This document shows, piece by piece, positions 34,092 to 44,599 of a stretch of DNA of 64,000 nucleotides. The position numbers and the translations under genes were made by a program. Source of the DNA: Dactylorhiza incarnata (taxonomy: Eukaryota > Streptophyta > Magnoliopsida > Asparagales > Orchidaceae). The notes under the pieces are model-generated. The model was not told the origin of the DNA. It was given only the letters and a program-made list of their open reading frames with translations, and made no database searches. Position 1 is the first letter of the stretch. Every line of letters starts with the position of its first letter. The stretch is from the NCBI GenBank assembly GCA_033032865.1, contig JAWHQI010000028.1, positions 10,745,001 through 10,809,000 on the forward strand, read 5' to 3'.

Positions 34092-35781
34092 TGTTGGGAA
34101 AAACCATTTGATTTAACTTAACAAATTACCTAAAAGTGATTTTATTCTCTAGGATTGAATTACCCAATATATAGTAAGGGTAATCTGGTTATTAGATGTT
34201 TTAGGATGTCACACTCAACCTAGAGTGTCCAGATCAAGGGAAGCAAAACTGGGAAAAGTTAACATTTGCGTCGAATAGAATTCGACGCAACATCGAGTCC
34301 ATATAAACGCTACTCTGACTAGAAGTCCAAATGGTTCAACCCTTCTGTCGAAGTAACTTAAGTCGACGTTATGTCGAATAGATATCGACATAGAGGTCAA
34401 GGACTTGTCGAAGTAATTTGAGAAGTCGACGAACCTTCTACTTCAACACGATGCAGAAGGGAATATCTGTCGAAGCCATCTAAAGTCGACGCAACGTCAA
34501 CTTAATCTCGACGCAGATAATGAAGTTCAGAGTCATGCCCTTCAACTCGAAGGTTACGTCGATAAGATATCAACGCAACATCAATTAGCAGAGTTCAGTC
34601 AGAGCAAGGAAGAAATCGAAGCTGCTCCTACAAGAACTCACAGTTGCGTCGATAAGAGAGGAAGAGAACTCGACGCTACGTCGAATACAGTCTGAAAAGG
34701 AAATCTTTTCAGCTGTCATTTTGGTCCTCTCATGGCCCACATCTCTCAAGACCATTCTCCAACGGCCTAATAATTGTCTGAAATAGAAGGAAGCATTAAA
34801 AGAGGAGACAAAAGATTTCTTGGAAAGATACTCAGTATTGGTGGACGGGTCGAGAATTAAAGAAGAAAAAAAAGATTGTCCAGTGCAGAATACCTTTTCA
34901 GGTCTTACTAGAAAGGGAAACAAATTCAAATTGAATAGAGACAATAAAAGGGGCAGAAAAGAAAGAGAATAAAAGAGCATTCATCACAATCGGCCGTCAT
35001 CTTCTCTCTAGGGCCTCCTCTTCTTCCTCCTCCCTCAAGAACCTTAACAGAGAACAAAAAGAGAAGAAAGAATTGCTCTCTCCTGAACAATAGAAAAACA
35101 GAAGGCTGCTTCTCATCACAACCATATAGCAGCAAGAGTTCTATAGAAAGAAAAGAAGAATGATCTGACAATCATAACTCCAGCAATCTTAGCAAGAGTT
35201 CATCATCAGCAGATCCTGCAGAAGAAATTAGAAGTTGTTCTTGAAACAAGCTTTAATAGAATTCTGAGAACAGAATTCTTCTCCCTCCTTCTTCCCCTTT
35301 CTCTCTTTCTCATTCCCATTCTGTAAAAGAGTTTTATTAATCCCTCTTCAAAGGATTCAGTGGTTCAAGATCTCCTTATCAAAAGATCTGGTGGTTCAAG
35401 ATCTCCTTATCAAAAGATCTGGTGGTTCATGATCTCCTTGTCAAAAGATAAGTGGTTCTAAGAGTCTCCTTATCAAAAGACTCAGGCATAGTTGGTGCAT
35501 TCCTACCAGGTGGTATAAGAGAGGAGTACCCACATTTTAGGGAACCTATATAAAAATCTGTGTGTCTTTTGGTTGTGTTCATTTTTTGAGTTGTCTCTCA
35601 TAGCTTAGATTACTTTACTGTTTTCTTGCTTTATATTTCAGCATTGTTTTATTCTGGATAACTATTTGTTGGAGCATAACACTTAGGTTTTTATTGTTCT
35701 TGCACAGTTGGGTTAGAAATAAATTTAAATCTCTATTCACCCCCCCCTAGAGAATTCTCAGAGGCACACTGTGCACTTTCA
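34092..35781 (+). repeat. Element B 5' LTR
   Basis: TGTTGGGAAAAACC to CACTTTCA, about 1690 bp. The U3 part has repeated GTCGA words; one pair with 10-bp arms (TTGCGTCGAA, 5-base spacer, TTCGACGCAA) spans 34266-34290. The later part has tandem CTCCTTATCAAAAGAT / GTGGTTC repeats (35360-35490), then TATTCACCCCCCCCTAGAG near the end. Only one copy is present, so the left edge rests on TG and on comparison with A and G. Confidence 0.82.
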
Positions 35782-35782
35782 A

Positions 35783-35800
35783 ATGGTATCAGAGGGAGGT
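35783..35800 (+). other. Element B primer-binding site
   Basis: TGGTATCAGAGGGAGG lies just after the LTR end; its first 11 bases match the initiator Met tRNA complement. Confidence 0.85.
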
Positions 35801-35881
35801 TGATCAATAAAAGGCTAACACTTTGATCAGAAAGACCTCCTACTCTTATTTCTTTTATATAAATATATTTTATAAAGAAAA

Positions 35882-36290
35882 ATGAGCTCTAAGGTATATG
35901 CTTCAACACAACCTCTAGTGTGTAACTTGAATAATTTCACACACTAGAAGGCCAGAATAAGACTCTACATGAATTCCATTGATGAAGACATCTATGATGT
36001 TCTTCTCACAGGTCCTCCAGCTCCAGTCAGACAAAAAAGGCAGGAGAATCCTCAACAACAGAGGTTGTCCCAAGAAAGGAATGGACAGAGGCTGAGAAGA
36101 AGGTCAAGGCATGTGATGCCAAGTCCATGAACATTCTGGTTTCAATAATGTCAGATGACATTTTCCAGAAGGTTGTTGAATGCCAATCAACAAAAGAAAT
36201 TTGGGATTCACTCACCACAATGGTAGAAGGAAGTGCTGATGAAAGGAAGGATAGAAAGTCCCTTCTCATATCCTAGTATGAGAAATTTGG
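35882..36290 (+). pseudogene. gag: Element B gag fragment
   Basis: ATG at 35882 starts MSSKVYASTQPLVCNL, then a TAG at 35945 in place of tryptophan, then KARIRLYMNSIDEDIYDV, close to element G gag (KARIRLYMNSIDEEIFNV). A frameshift near 36040 is followed by the SDDIFQKVVEC...IWDSL block and a second TAG (36274). The gene is cut at 36290 by the junction with element C. Confidence 0.88.
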
Positions 36291-37330
36291 CACAGAGCGC
36301 ATGATCACCAGCTTTCAGTGCGCACGATCAGTTGATCGTGTGCCACTGATCGTGCGCCCTGTTTTCTATAAATATCCAGCCCGTGAAATTAGGTCGGACG
36401 ACATTCCAGCTCCGCCGTTTTTGAGTCATGTTCGCCTCTTCCGCCCCCTGCATCATCTTCCACCACTAGGAGGTGCTCTGGGCTTGTTCTTCACGCCAAT
36501 CTTGAGTTGGAGTTTCCTCTCGGCCTCCTCCTTCATCCTAGAGCTTCAAAGGAAGATCTAGCCGCCACTACCTTCAAGAAAGAGGAAGTTTGCAACCTCT
36601 ACCGGGTCGTGAGATGAAGAAGACGGGTTCATAGGAGAGTCGTGACAGCTCTCTCTACCCCGGACGTAGTTGAAGACCGAGCTTGGACGCGGATTGACAA
36701 CCCAGCGATTCCAACCGTGAATCTACAACGAGCCTTCGGATTTGGTCGATTTCTTACCTTGTTCTTCTCTTATTGATGTGTATATGTTGTAGATCTCTAA
36801 ATATTATGATGAAGTGGCACATTAACTTGTTTGTATTTCTATATTTCATGTCTATGTGAAATGCTTTTGTGGTTTATGTGATTTGAGGAGCGCCCCATTC
36901 CATCCTCCATCCCACCATCGCGTTCATTTGCCGCACTAGCAATTGCTAGTGGCGTGCTTGTCGAAGAGGTGCTTGCGACCCTCATTCCGTTTGCCTACTC
37001 GTCCATCCGCGCTTACGAAGTAGCGTGCTCAAGGCCTACCTAGTCTCCATCCCGCCTCGCGAAGCATTGCATAACGGCATTGCATATGAGTAGTTGTAGT
37101 TGTTTTTCTTTATTTTCCACAATCCAAAACCCCCATTTCCGCATCCATCCGACTTAAAGGACTTCAATCTCAAGTCCTGCCTCAATAGTAAACTCCACCT
37201 TACTGTGTTCCTTTGAGATCGATACTTGGGGATTCATTCCCATTTTATATTACTTGAACGATCGGTACACTGCCGTTTCGTTCCGCAGTCTTACTACCGC
37301 CTATAGCGGTGTGCTAAGATTTGCGCATCA
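36291..37330 (+). repeat. Element C 5' LTR, truncated at its 5' end
   Basis: It corresponds to 40944-41984 with one 1-bp length difference and few substitutions. The missing first ~418 bp and the abrupt join to element B gag show a deletion. CACAGAG, present at the join in the LTR, is also part of the gag sequence in related element G (GACACAGAGAC), which suggests microhomology at the breakpoint. Confidence 0.9.
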
Positions 37331-37336
37331 AGTTTT

Positions 37337-37354
37337 TGGCGCCGTTGCCGGGGA
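37337..37354 (+). other. Element C primer-binding site (tRNA-Asp type)
   Basis: TGGCGCCGTTGCCGGGGA lies six bases after the LTR end. It is the standard site of Athila-lineage Ty3 elements. Confidence 0.9.
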
Positions 37355-37545
37355 CCACAGACGTGTGAGTTTTCTGGAGAGGGAGAATCTGAGATTAAAG
37401 CCCTTCCATTTGTGTATTGCATTCTTTTTGTTTTATTTCTTCTTATCCTGTTTTACTTTTTATATTAGGTTGTTTAGTAAATTTTTGTAGGGTGTATTAT
37501 TTTGCACAATAGTGTTTTCCATTTGAATCTTGTTATCTTCACATT

Positions 37546-38784
37546 ATGTGGGCTTCCTTTAATATTCGTTGCCGCTTTTGTGGAGATATATCGCATGCTA
37601 GTGATAGATGCCCATCGGGAGATAATAGCCCTAGGACTCAAGGCCCAGCATATGGAGCACCGACTTCGTCTGGTACTCCATATGGTGCGCGTAAGTCCTA
37701 TGGCTATTCTGCTGCGCCTTTACCGTCATACTTCTTTTCGGCTTCAGCACCTGCTGTGCCAAAGAAGCCCGCAAGGCAGTGCTTGTTTTGTCAGAGCACG
37801 GATCATTACTTGAAGGACTGTGCCGAGTATCTTCGCCAATTGGACGAGGATGACGAGCCGGATATCCGGATCGTCCTGACTCCTACTTCTGGCAGCATAC
37901 CTTCAACATCCGGTTTTGTGTCCATTTCATCTTCAAGTTTTGAAGGGTATGATGTGGACACAGTCACCAGATGTGTGGCTGATCCAGGCTCTGACATGAC
38001 TGAGCCCATCTCCCCTGTACATATATCACCATGCATAGATTCGATTCTTTGTGAGGAATCGGTGCTTGATTCTTTTCCAAGCCCTATCCCTCCCCCTATT
38101 GTGCATTCTATTACATTTATTTCTGATAACATTATTGAAGATGCGTTGCAAGAGGAGGCTGGCGATCTTTGTTTTGTGTCTATTCCTATGGAGGAGCACA
38201 ACCTTCTAGATGAAGAGGATTTTTCCTCAACACCGGTGGAGGAAGTGCAAATCCTAGAGAAGGCCACCATTGATCCCACCGAACCTTGCGGCATTGTCAA
38301 CAATGCCGACATTATTTTACTTCCCCAACCTGATGGGAGTGATACCGGGACCACTCCCCCGCTTGATTTTTATTTAAGTCATTCTTCTTGTTTATTTCTT
38401 GATTCCCTTTCTTCATCTGAGCCTGTGCAGGTTGAGTCTTCACAGGTACTTCAGGAGGACTTGGAGCATTATGCTCAAGTCAATGATGAGAGCATCCTCT
38501 TATGTGACGAGGTTGATCCCCCCTCCGTAGAGGAAGCCCCACTCATTGTCTTCTCCTCCTGCTGCCTCCCTGGAGATGATACCTTGCTGGGCAAGGATAG
38601 ATTTGGTGAGTTGAGTGAGGATTCCTCCTCTTCTTATTTTTTATTCCCTCTACCTGTGACGAGCAGGTATTATTTATATTCGGGTAGAGGCGTGACTGTT
38701 CTGTCGCCGTATCGGTACCCGCTACCGACACGCATATTAGAACAGTTACCTGTGCACTTTTCTTTTCATAGACCCATTAGCTAG
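37546..38784 (+). CDS. Element C gag-type protein with two zinc knuckles
   Basis: A 412-codon open frame starts at ATG 37546. Two CCHC knuckles fit C-x2-C-x4-H-x4-C exactly: Cys9, Cys12, His17, Cys22 and Cys79, Cys82, His87, Cys92. The remainder is acidic and rich in Ser, Pro and Asp/Glu, with no protease motif. Knuckles at the extreme N-terminus suggest that the upstream Gag capsid part has been lost or that the protein is a nucleocapsid-only product binding element RNA. The frame has no lesion. With the near-identical LTRs this suggests a fairly recent copy. It would need proteins of an autonomous Athila-like partner to move. Confidence 0.72.
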   Translation: MWASFNIRCRFCGDISHASDRCPSGDNSPRTQGPAYGAPTSSGTPYGARKSYGYSAAPLPSYFFSASAPAVPKKPARQCLFCQSTDHYLKDCAEYLRQLDEDDEPDIRIVLTPTSGSIPSTSGFVSISSSSFEGYDVDTVTRCVADPGSDMTEPISPVHISPCIDSILCEESVLDSFPSPIPPPIVHSITFISDNIIEDALQEEAGDLCFVSIPMEEHNLLDEEDFSSTPVEEVQILEKATIDPTEPCGIVNNADIILLPQPDGSDTGTTPPLDFYLSHSSCLFLDSLSSSEPVQVESSQVLQEDLEHYAQVNDESILLCDEVDPPSVEEAPLIVFSSCCLPGDDTLLGKDRFGELSEDSSSSYFLFPLPVTSRYYLYSGRGVTVLSPYRYPLPTRILEQLPVHFSFHRPIS

Positions 38785-40525
38785 AACTGTTTTCAATTTG
38801 AATAAGTCGTGCTGGGAGGACAATAACCCCAGTAGTTATCTTACTTTTCCTGCATTTTTATTTCTTCTAATCATGTTTAGTTAGCTGTAGTTTATTTTAG
38901 TTTGTCTTTTTATTTTGTTTTGTGGAGCTCACCCCTGCAGGACTCATTGCAAATTCTGAATGGCGGGTTTGCTTCAGATTTCCACGCACCTTCTGGTATG
39001 CTCACTTGCTGAGCATTGGGTAACTTCTTCCCTAGCTTTCGATTTTGATTTTCACTGTCATATCATTATGTTGTATTGTTTAGATTAAGTCTGGGGGAGA
39101 GCCGCTATATGTTACCCACTGCACGTGCACATCTCATTTGCATACTAGAAGTATTTTAATTTCAGTTATTTAGTATTGTTCATCTTCACTGTACACCACT
39201 GCACCCACTTTAGCGCGCACTCGCTTGTTTGTATGCTCCCGTATATTCAATTCTTGGACGTGATGTTGGAAGTGCTGTATTAGCCAAAATAATTGCAAGA
39301 TGGAGTGGAATGTTGACTCGTGTAGTGCTCTAGTTGAATACTCGTGTTTGCATAGGGATTTGAGTAGAATTAGTTTTTATTTATGCTTCTAATTTATAAT
39401 TTGTAGATTTGCGTAGATTTTAATTTATTTTACTCGAAATGGTGAATGTGGTTGAATCTTGTGGTAGTGTGGTATTGTGTGTAGGCGAATGTGAGGTTCG
39501 TGTTGCTCGAGTCGGGAGGAAGGATTACCTTTCTCGGGGGCTAAGAACTTGCCCCAAGCGACTCTCGAATCATGGGTGCGAATGACTTGCAAGTTGAGCG
39601 TGACATAGGCCATCTATTTGGCAAGCTTGAGCTTTGTTCTACCATTCCTATATGCTAACCGTTGATAGCCTATTTTGTGCCTACCCGATCTTTTGATTCA
39701 GCTCCACCATACTTCACCAAGGCCTAAAAGCTAATCCTATTATCGCAACCAAAAATTAAGCTAAAAGCATTTATGAATTGTAATTTTTCAATGCGGTGCG
39801 GTGATGCGAAACTTCAGTGTTGATGTGGAAGTTTTAAAAATGTCTATGTGCTGAGAATTGTGCTAATTAATTTGAGGATAAAAAGAAAAGAAAAATAAAA
39901 AGAAAAAAATATATATATTTATCCCTAGCGCTTTATTTGAAGCATATTTTGGTATTGATTATTGTAGGCCGTGTGCACACCCGGTTTCAAAGTCAAGTCT
40001 GGGGGTGTGTTACAAGTGTATTATTGGGGCTGCTATGATTTAGCACTTTTGTGTGCTCATTTGGGTTGCGATTAGCCTTCACGTTTATCTTTGCATTCCA
40101 AACTGTAACCCAAGCCTCATGTATACCTAAAGTCCTATCGATTCGTCTTGTGAGTTCACTAGCGCCGTGGAGAGAGTGTGACCGGGCGAGCATATGGTTC
40201 TCGACGTTGATGGATTTCAACGGAGATAATTCCGAGTTCCGGTCTTGGGTAACATTCACCTGCGCATCTAGCTTACTTTCGTACTACGCGAGACCACGAG
40301 ATTCACCAACATTCCATTTTTGAGTAAAAATAAATTCCTTTTTACGCATTTGCACTTTTATAAAGTAGCTAGCATATGTAAAAACTTCTTCTAATGAACT
40401 TCTATGCACACTAGTAGGAATCTTCGCATTCTATTCCGTGTTTGCAATTTTTTTAGTTAGCTATGCTTTTCCTACTCCGCCGGATATGTTTGCTCGGGAC
40501 GCGCAAACAGGTAAGTCTGGGGGTG
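38785..40525. other. Element C non-coding 3' region with three polypurine-like copies
   Basis: No ORF is supported. The word AAGTCTGGGGG occurs at about 39087, 39994 and 40513. The last lies directly before the 3' LTR and is the likely functional polypurine tract. Confidence 0.65.
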
Positions 40526-41984
40526 TGATGAGTCCCAATTATATACATATTTTCGAACTCATTTGGGCCGATTTTCTAGTCTTTGCACCACACTTTAGGC
40601 TTGTTTTCATTTATATTTAATAGCCGTCTATTATTCCACTCTTAGTGCACATGTATGCCCATTCTTGGTGCGATCCCTTGTTTTCCTATAGTCCTGGAGG
40701 TTTTCATGCAGGTTCATGGATCGTGCGATGCTCGGAGTCTGTTTGGGGGCAATTTCTGCCTGAAATGCCACTGATCGTGCGTTTCCTTCACGCACGATCA
40801 GTTGCTCATGCGCCTCTGATCGTGCGAGTTCATTTGCTGCCCAAAAAGAGCTTCGGATTTTGGTCGTGCGTTTTCTACGCACGATCGTGCGCACGGTATT
40901 GCGCTTTATATTTTTTCTACAGTTTTGTTTTGCAGGTTTCGGGCACAGAGCGCACGATCACCAGCTTTCAGTGCGCATGATCAGTTGATCGTGCGCCACT
41001 GATCGTGCGCCCTGTTTTCTATAAATATCCAGCCCGCGAAATTAGGTCGGACGACATTCCAGCTCCGCCGTTTTCGAGCTCTGTTCGCCTCTTCCGCCCC
41101 CTGCATCATCTTCCACCACCTGGAGGTGCTCTGGGCTTGTTCTTCACGCCAATCTTGAGCCGGAGTTTCCTCTCAACCTCCTGCTTCATCCTAGAGCTTC
41201 AAAGGAAGATCTAGCCGCCATTACCTTCAAGAAAGAGGAAGTTTTCAACCTCTACCGGGTCGTGAGATGAAGAAGACGGGTTCATTGAAGAGTCGTGACA
41301 GCTCTCTCTACCCCGGACGTAGTTGAAGACCGAGCTTGGACGCGGATTGACAACCCAGCGATTCCAACCGTGAATCTACGACGAGCCTTCGGATTCGGTC
41401 GATTTCTTGCCTTGTTCTTGTCTTATTGATGTGTATATGTTGTAGATCTCTAAATATTATGATGAAGTGGCACATAAACTTGTTTGTATTTCTATATTTC
41501 ATGTCTATGTGAAATGCTTTTGTGGTTTATGTGATTTGAGGAGCGCCCCATTCCATCCTCCATCCCACCATCGCGTTCGTTTTGCCGCACTAGCAATTGC
41601 TAGTGGCGTGCTTGTCGAAGAGGTGCTTGCGACCCTCATTCTGTTTGCCTACTCGTCCATCCTCCCTTACGAAGTAGCGCGCTCAAGGCCTACCTAGTCT
41701 CCATCCCGCCTCGCGAAGCATTGCATAGCGGCATTGCATAGGAGTAGTTGTAGTTGTTTTTCTTTATTTTCCACAATCCAAAACCCCCGTTTCCACATCC
41801 ATCCGACTTAAAGGACTTCAATCTCAAGTCCTGCCTCAATAATAAACTCCACCTTACTGTGTTCTTTTGAGATCGATACTTGGGGATTCATTCCCATTTT
41901 ATATTACTTGAACGATCGGTACACTGCCGTTTTGTGCCGCAGTCTTACTACCGCCTATAGCGGTGTGCTAAGATTTGCGCATCA
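40526..41984 (+). repeat. Element C 3' LTR
   Basis: About 1459 bp, from TGATGAGTCCC (start could be two bases earlier) to GCGCATCA. The U3 part has repeated TGATCGTGCG / CGCACGATCA, including a pair at 40773-40782 and 40792-40801, ending just before TATAAATA at 41020-41027. Confidence 0.9.
40773..41012. promoter_or_regulatory. Dyad array of element C LTR
   Basis: At least six TGATCGTGCG-type half-sites in both orientations lie here, immediately upstream of the TATA box at 41020. The 5' LTR holds the equivalent block at about 36315-36360, including CGCACGATCA, GT, TGATCGTG. Confidence 0.7.
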
Positions 41985-42689
41985 GCACCTCCGTCCATAT
42001 TCGGCACAAGGAGTAGCTTCGACCACCCGTGTCGTGGATTTAACTCCACCCCGACGCTTCTTTCCATTTCGAGAGATCTCTCGCTTGGGGTATCGTTTTC
42101 TCTACTCCCCTCTTGTGCGATTTGTCTACTTTTGTTGATCTTGTGGTGGTGAATCATTTGGTGTGTGATCGGACAACTACGGACAAGTCGTGGTTAAGGC
42201 TTTGCGTCGCTGCCTCCCAACCAATTGGTCGGGGAAGGGCAGTCATCCGATAGTGTGTTTTCTTGTTTGAATTGGCCCTCACTCGGTCGAATCTCCCCGT
42301 TAAAATATTGTTTCTGCTATGTATAACGCTAGTGGATTGGAGCATGTGTAATTGACATTTTCGTTCTCACAGTCGGAATCGGCTTCGTACTAATTGCATG
42401 CAAAGTGTTGAAGTATTGTGCCTAGGTAGCACGTGTGTTGGTTAATTGTGCCCCCCCCCCTAAGGGTTGCTTTGATTGAATCGTGTTTTCTACAGATTAT
42501 TTCGGCGTTATTTTTGCGCATTCGTCCGGATTGGGTAGGTCCTTTTCGCTTGATCGTACATGGGCACATAGCCCTTGTATGATCTCTAGAGGCTTGGCGA
42601 ACCTTTTTTTTTGTATTGGCGAGTGGATTTATAATCACAAATAGGTTTGACTGCATTTAATTGTGCGCAAACCGGTGTGTGCTACATCA
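41985..42689 (+). repeat. Element D LTR remnant (3' part)
   Basis: Sequence between the end of element C and a primer-binding site, ending GTGCTACATCA. Only the 3' part of this LTR is here. The start has been lost, probably in the same rearrangements that deleted the left part of element C. Confidence 0.6.
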
Positions 42690-42690
42690 A

Positions 42691-42702
42691 TTTGGTATCA
42701 GA
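42691..42702 (+). other. Element D primer-binding site
   Basis: TTTGGTATCAGA directly after the LTR end is the Met-tRNA-type site of plant chromovirus Ty3 elements. Confidence 0.7.
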
Positions 42703-42754
42703 ATTCAGCGCATAGGATTTCTTAATCCTTGTCGGTCCTCCCGTATACACTTTT

Positions 42755-43342
42755 ATGCACACACGCTCGGGGAACGAGTATCCCCCGCACTCATCCACAT
42801 CCAATAATATGGGCGACAATCCGGATAACCGTGAGGTTACGCAAGCGCAACTAGCGGCCGTTCAACGTGATCTCACAGATCAAATCACTCAACTCACTGC
42901 GGCCTTTACCAACTTAACCCATACGATCCAAAATGGTTTTCCACCGCAAAACCAACCTAATAACCCTCCACCACGTCATCCTCCGCAACGCCAACAACGT
43001 CAACACACTGACTGTGGCGACGAGGACCACAATGGCGCTCGGCAAAATGACCTCACTCGCAAAATAAAAATCGATGCCCCAACATTTGACGATTATGGTA
43101 ACCCCAAAATTTGTAAGGACTTGCTCATGAAAATTGAATGTTATTTTGAGTGGCATAGCTTGGATGACCACCAAAAAGTAATCGTCGCTCGTATGAAATT
43201 AGAAGGGCATGCTCAAGTATTTTGGCTCAATGAAGAGCGTCGTGTTGGTGGGATTCCACACACATGGCCACAAATGCGTAACATCCTCACTATTCACATA
43301 CATATACCTGTTTCTTTGGTTTTTGGACTCTTTAAGCTTTAA
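42755..43342 (+). CDS. gag: Element D gag, N-terminal fragment (chromovirus type)
   Basis: The protein starts MHTRSGNEYPP and has a Gln/Pro-rich linker, then KIKIDAPTFDDYGNPKICKD, ECYFEWHSLDDHQKV, MKLEGHAQVFWLN and TWPQMRNIL. This is the first half of a Retrotrans_gag domain as in Tekay/CRM-type chromoviruses. Homology ends near 43290, after which the frame runs into unrelated sequence and stops, so gag is truncated and the rest of the element is missing. Confidence 0.82.
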   Translation: MHTRSGNEYPPHSSTSNNMGDNPDNREVTQAQLAAVQRDLTDQITQLTAAFTNLTHTIQNGFPPQNQPNNPPPRHPPQRQQRQHTDCGDEDHNGARQNDLTRKIKIDAPTFDDYGNPKICKDLLMKIECYFEWHSLDDHQKVIVARMKLEGHAQVFWLNEERRVGGIPHTWPQMRNILTIHIHIPVSLVFGLFKL

Positions 43343-43744
43343 CTTGTGATTTATTAACATACATTTACCTGTTGAACTCATGTGGATATATATCAGTGTT
43401 AATTATGTTGTTATACTTCTCTAGCATGTTGATAGTTTTGCGTTTATGCGGATAGTTTTGCACATCTAACATTTTCTTAAAAGGGAACTCCATGTGCTCT
43501 GACCATTGGTTTCATTTTTAATGAAGTGTATAATGGAGAAAAATGATTTTATCGTTGGTGATGATAATTGGTAAGGCGAAGATAGTGAAGATAGTGCTTT
43601 GGATATTACATTTGAGGGTGAAGACTAGTTTGAGGATGATTTAGTATGTAGTATCAGTGAAAAGGTTGTGGGGGTACTTCTAGATAGCAATACAATTGAG
43701 AGAGGCAATAACGATGAGGAATATCAATCAGATTCTGTACGATC
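43343..43744. other. Acidic coding remnant, unrecognised
   Basis: AT-rich sequence; from about 43531 it reads as an acidic peptide (MEKNDFIVGDDNW, then EDSALDITFEGED, then DSNTIERGNNDEEYQSDSV) with two in-frame stops, cut by the element E LTR. Acidic stretches like this occur in MULE transposases, but the match is only general. Confidence 0.3.
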
Positions 43745-44478
43745 TGTACAACCCCATATTTGTCGAGTGAACTCATCAAACCATCAAGCAGTCAGGGCGA
43801 GACTGGGCTCAGACGAGTCGAAGGGGCGAGTGGGGCAAATCATCTTGCACCCTCCCCCGGTTCGAGGCGAGTGGCGAGTCTTAGCCTCAACGGGCACACG
43901 CTACCCCCATGTGAACAGACTTAGAACTACCTGGACTCACATATATGTGATGTGGCTTATTTTTTCAGGAAATCTCATTTTGGCCTGCAATTAGCAATTC
44001 CAAACAGCGAGATTACGCTGTTGGCAGACTAATTTGGGTTGAACCTAGTAATTTCAAAAGGCGGGATTCCGCTATCCGCAGATCTTTTTCAGAAAACTAT
44101 AAATAGACACCCCCTCCCCCCAAGGGCATGTTTGGAGAGGACTTTTTGGCTTCTTCTCTCCTTTGGATGGTTCTGGTTAGCGAGAGCTCCAGTACTCTGT
44201 TTGTCGTGATTTCCGGGTTGACAGACTGGTGCTCCCAAGTGCCCTCCAGAGTGCCCGACTCAGCTTTGGTTTGGGAGGGGAAGCTCTCTTTGATCTTTTG
44301 GGTTTGTGGCAGGACCTCCTCACTACAACTCGCGGGGGTCTGTTTCTACTTACCCACCCTTGTGAGTGAGGTTCTTTGTGCCGAGTGCTTAGCCAAGCGT
44401 TCCAACTCAGGAGAAGTAAAAGCAAGCTACACCCAATTAGTCTGAACTCCTCTTGAACAGTGGGCTATGGGTTTAACA
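43745..44478 (+). repeat. Element E 5' LTR
   Basis: TGTACAACCCCATATTTG to GGTTTAACA, 734 bp, with CTATAAATAGAC at about 44096. It is shorter than the 962-bp LTR of P, but shares ends, TATA region and the GGGAGGGGAAGC and AGGACCTCCTC blocks. Confidence 0.82.
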
Positions 44479-44479
44479 T

Positions 44480-44500
44480 TTTGGTGCTGTGAGTGTGGAG
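44480..44500 (+). other. Element E primer-binding site, degenerate
   Basis: TTTGGTGCTGTGAGTGTGGA resembles the TGGCGCCGTCTGTGGGGA site used by Tat-type elements, with several changes. A 19-base C run follows at 44576-44594. Confidence 0.5.
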
Positions 44501-44599
44501 CGTAGCTTGTTCCGAAAATTCTGAGTGAGTCCCATGGCCGGAAGTGAAGGGTAAGGGTTCGACCCAGGCGGCTCGCCCCCCCCCCCCCCCCCCCTGACG

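Larger units (their letters stand above)
34092..36290 (+). mobile_element. Element B: 5' part of a Sirevirus-like copia element
   Basis: An LTR, a primer-binding site and the start of gag are present. Everything after 36290 is missing and replaced by the truncated LTR of element C. Its gag is close to that of element G, and its LTR shares the CCTTATCAAAAG tandem repeats with G, so the two are related subfamilies. Confidence 0.87.
36291..41984 (+). mobile_element. Element C: Athila-like non-autonomous element with a gag-type ORF only
   Basis: Near-identical LTRs (36291-37330 truncated, 40526-41984) flank 3.2 kb. The primer-binding site TGGCGCCGTTGCCGGGGA (37337-37354) is the tRNA-Asp-type site of the Athila/Calypso group. 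The only coding region is a 412-codon ORF with two zinc knuckles; no protease, RT, RNase H or integrase is found. This matches gag-only (TR-GAG-like) non-autonomous elements. The 5' LTR lacks its first ~418 bp. No target duplication can be checked because the left end is deleted. Confidence 0.85.

Noticed and set aside
36301..36561. Short open frame repeated at 41005-41214
   Set aside because: Both copies are the same piece of the element C LTR; duplication as LTR, not gene conservation, explains the similarity.
44128..44445. 105-codon frame in the element E LTR
   Set aside because: Lies wholly within the LTR across the TATA-to-end part; no domain and not conserved as a frame in the related LTR of P.
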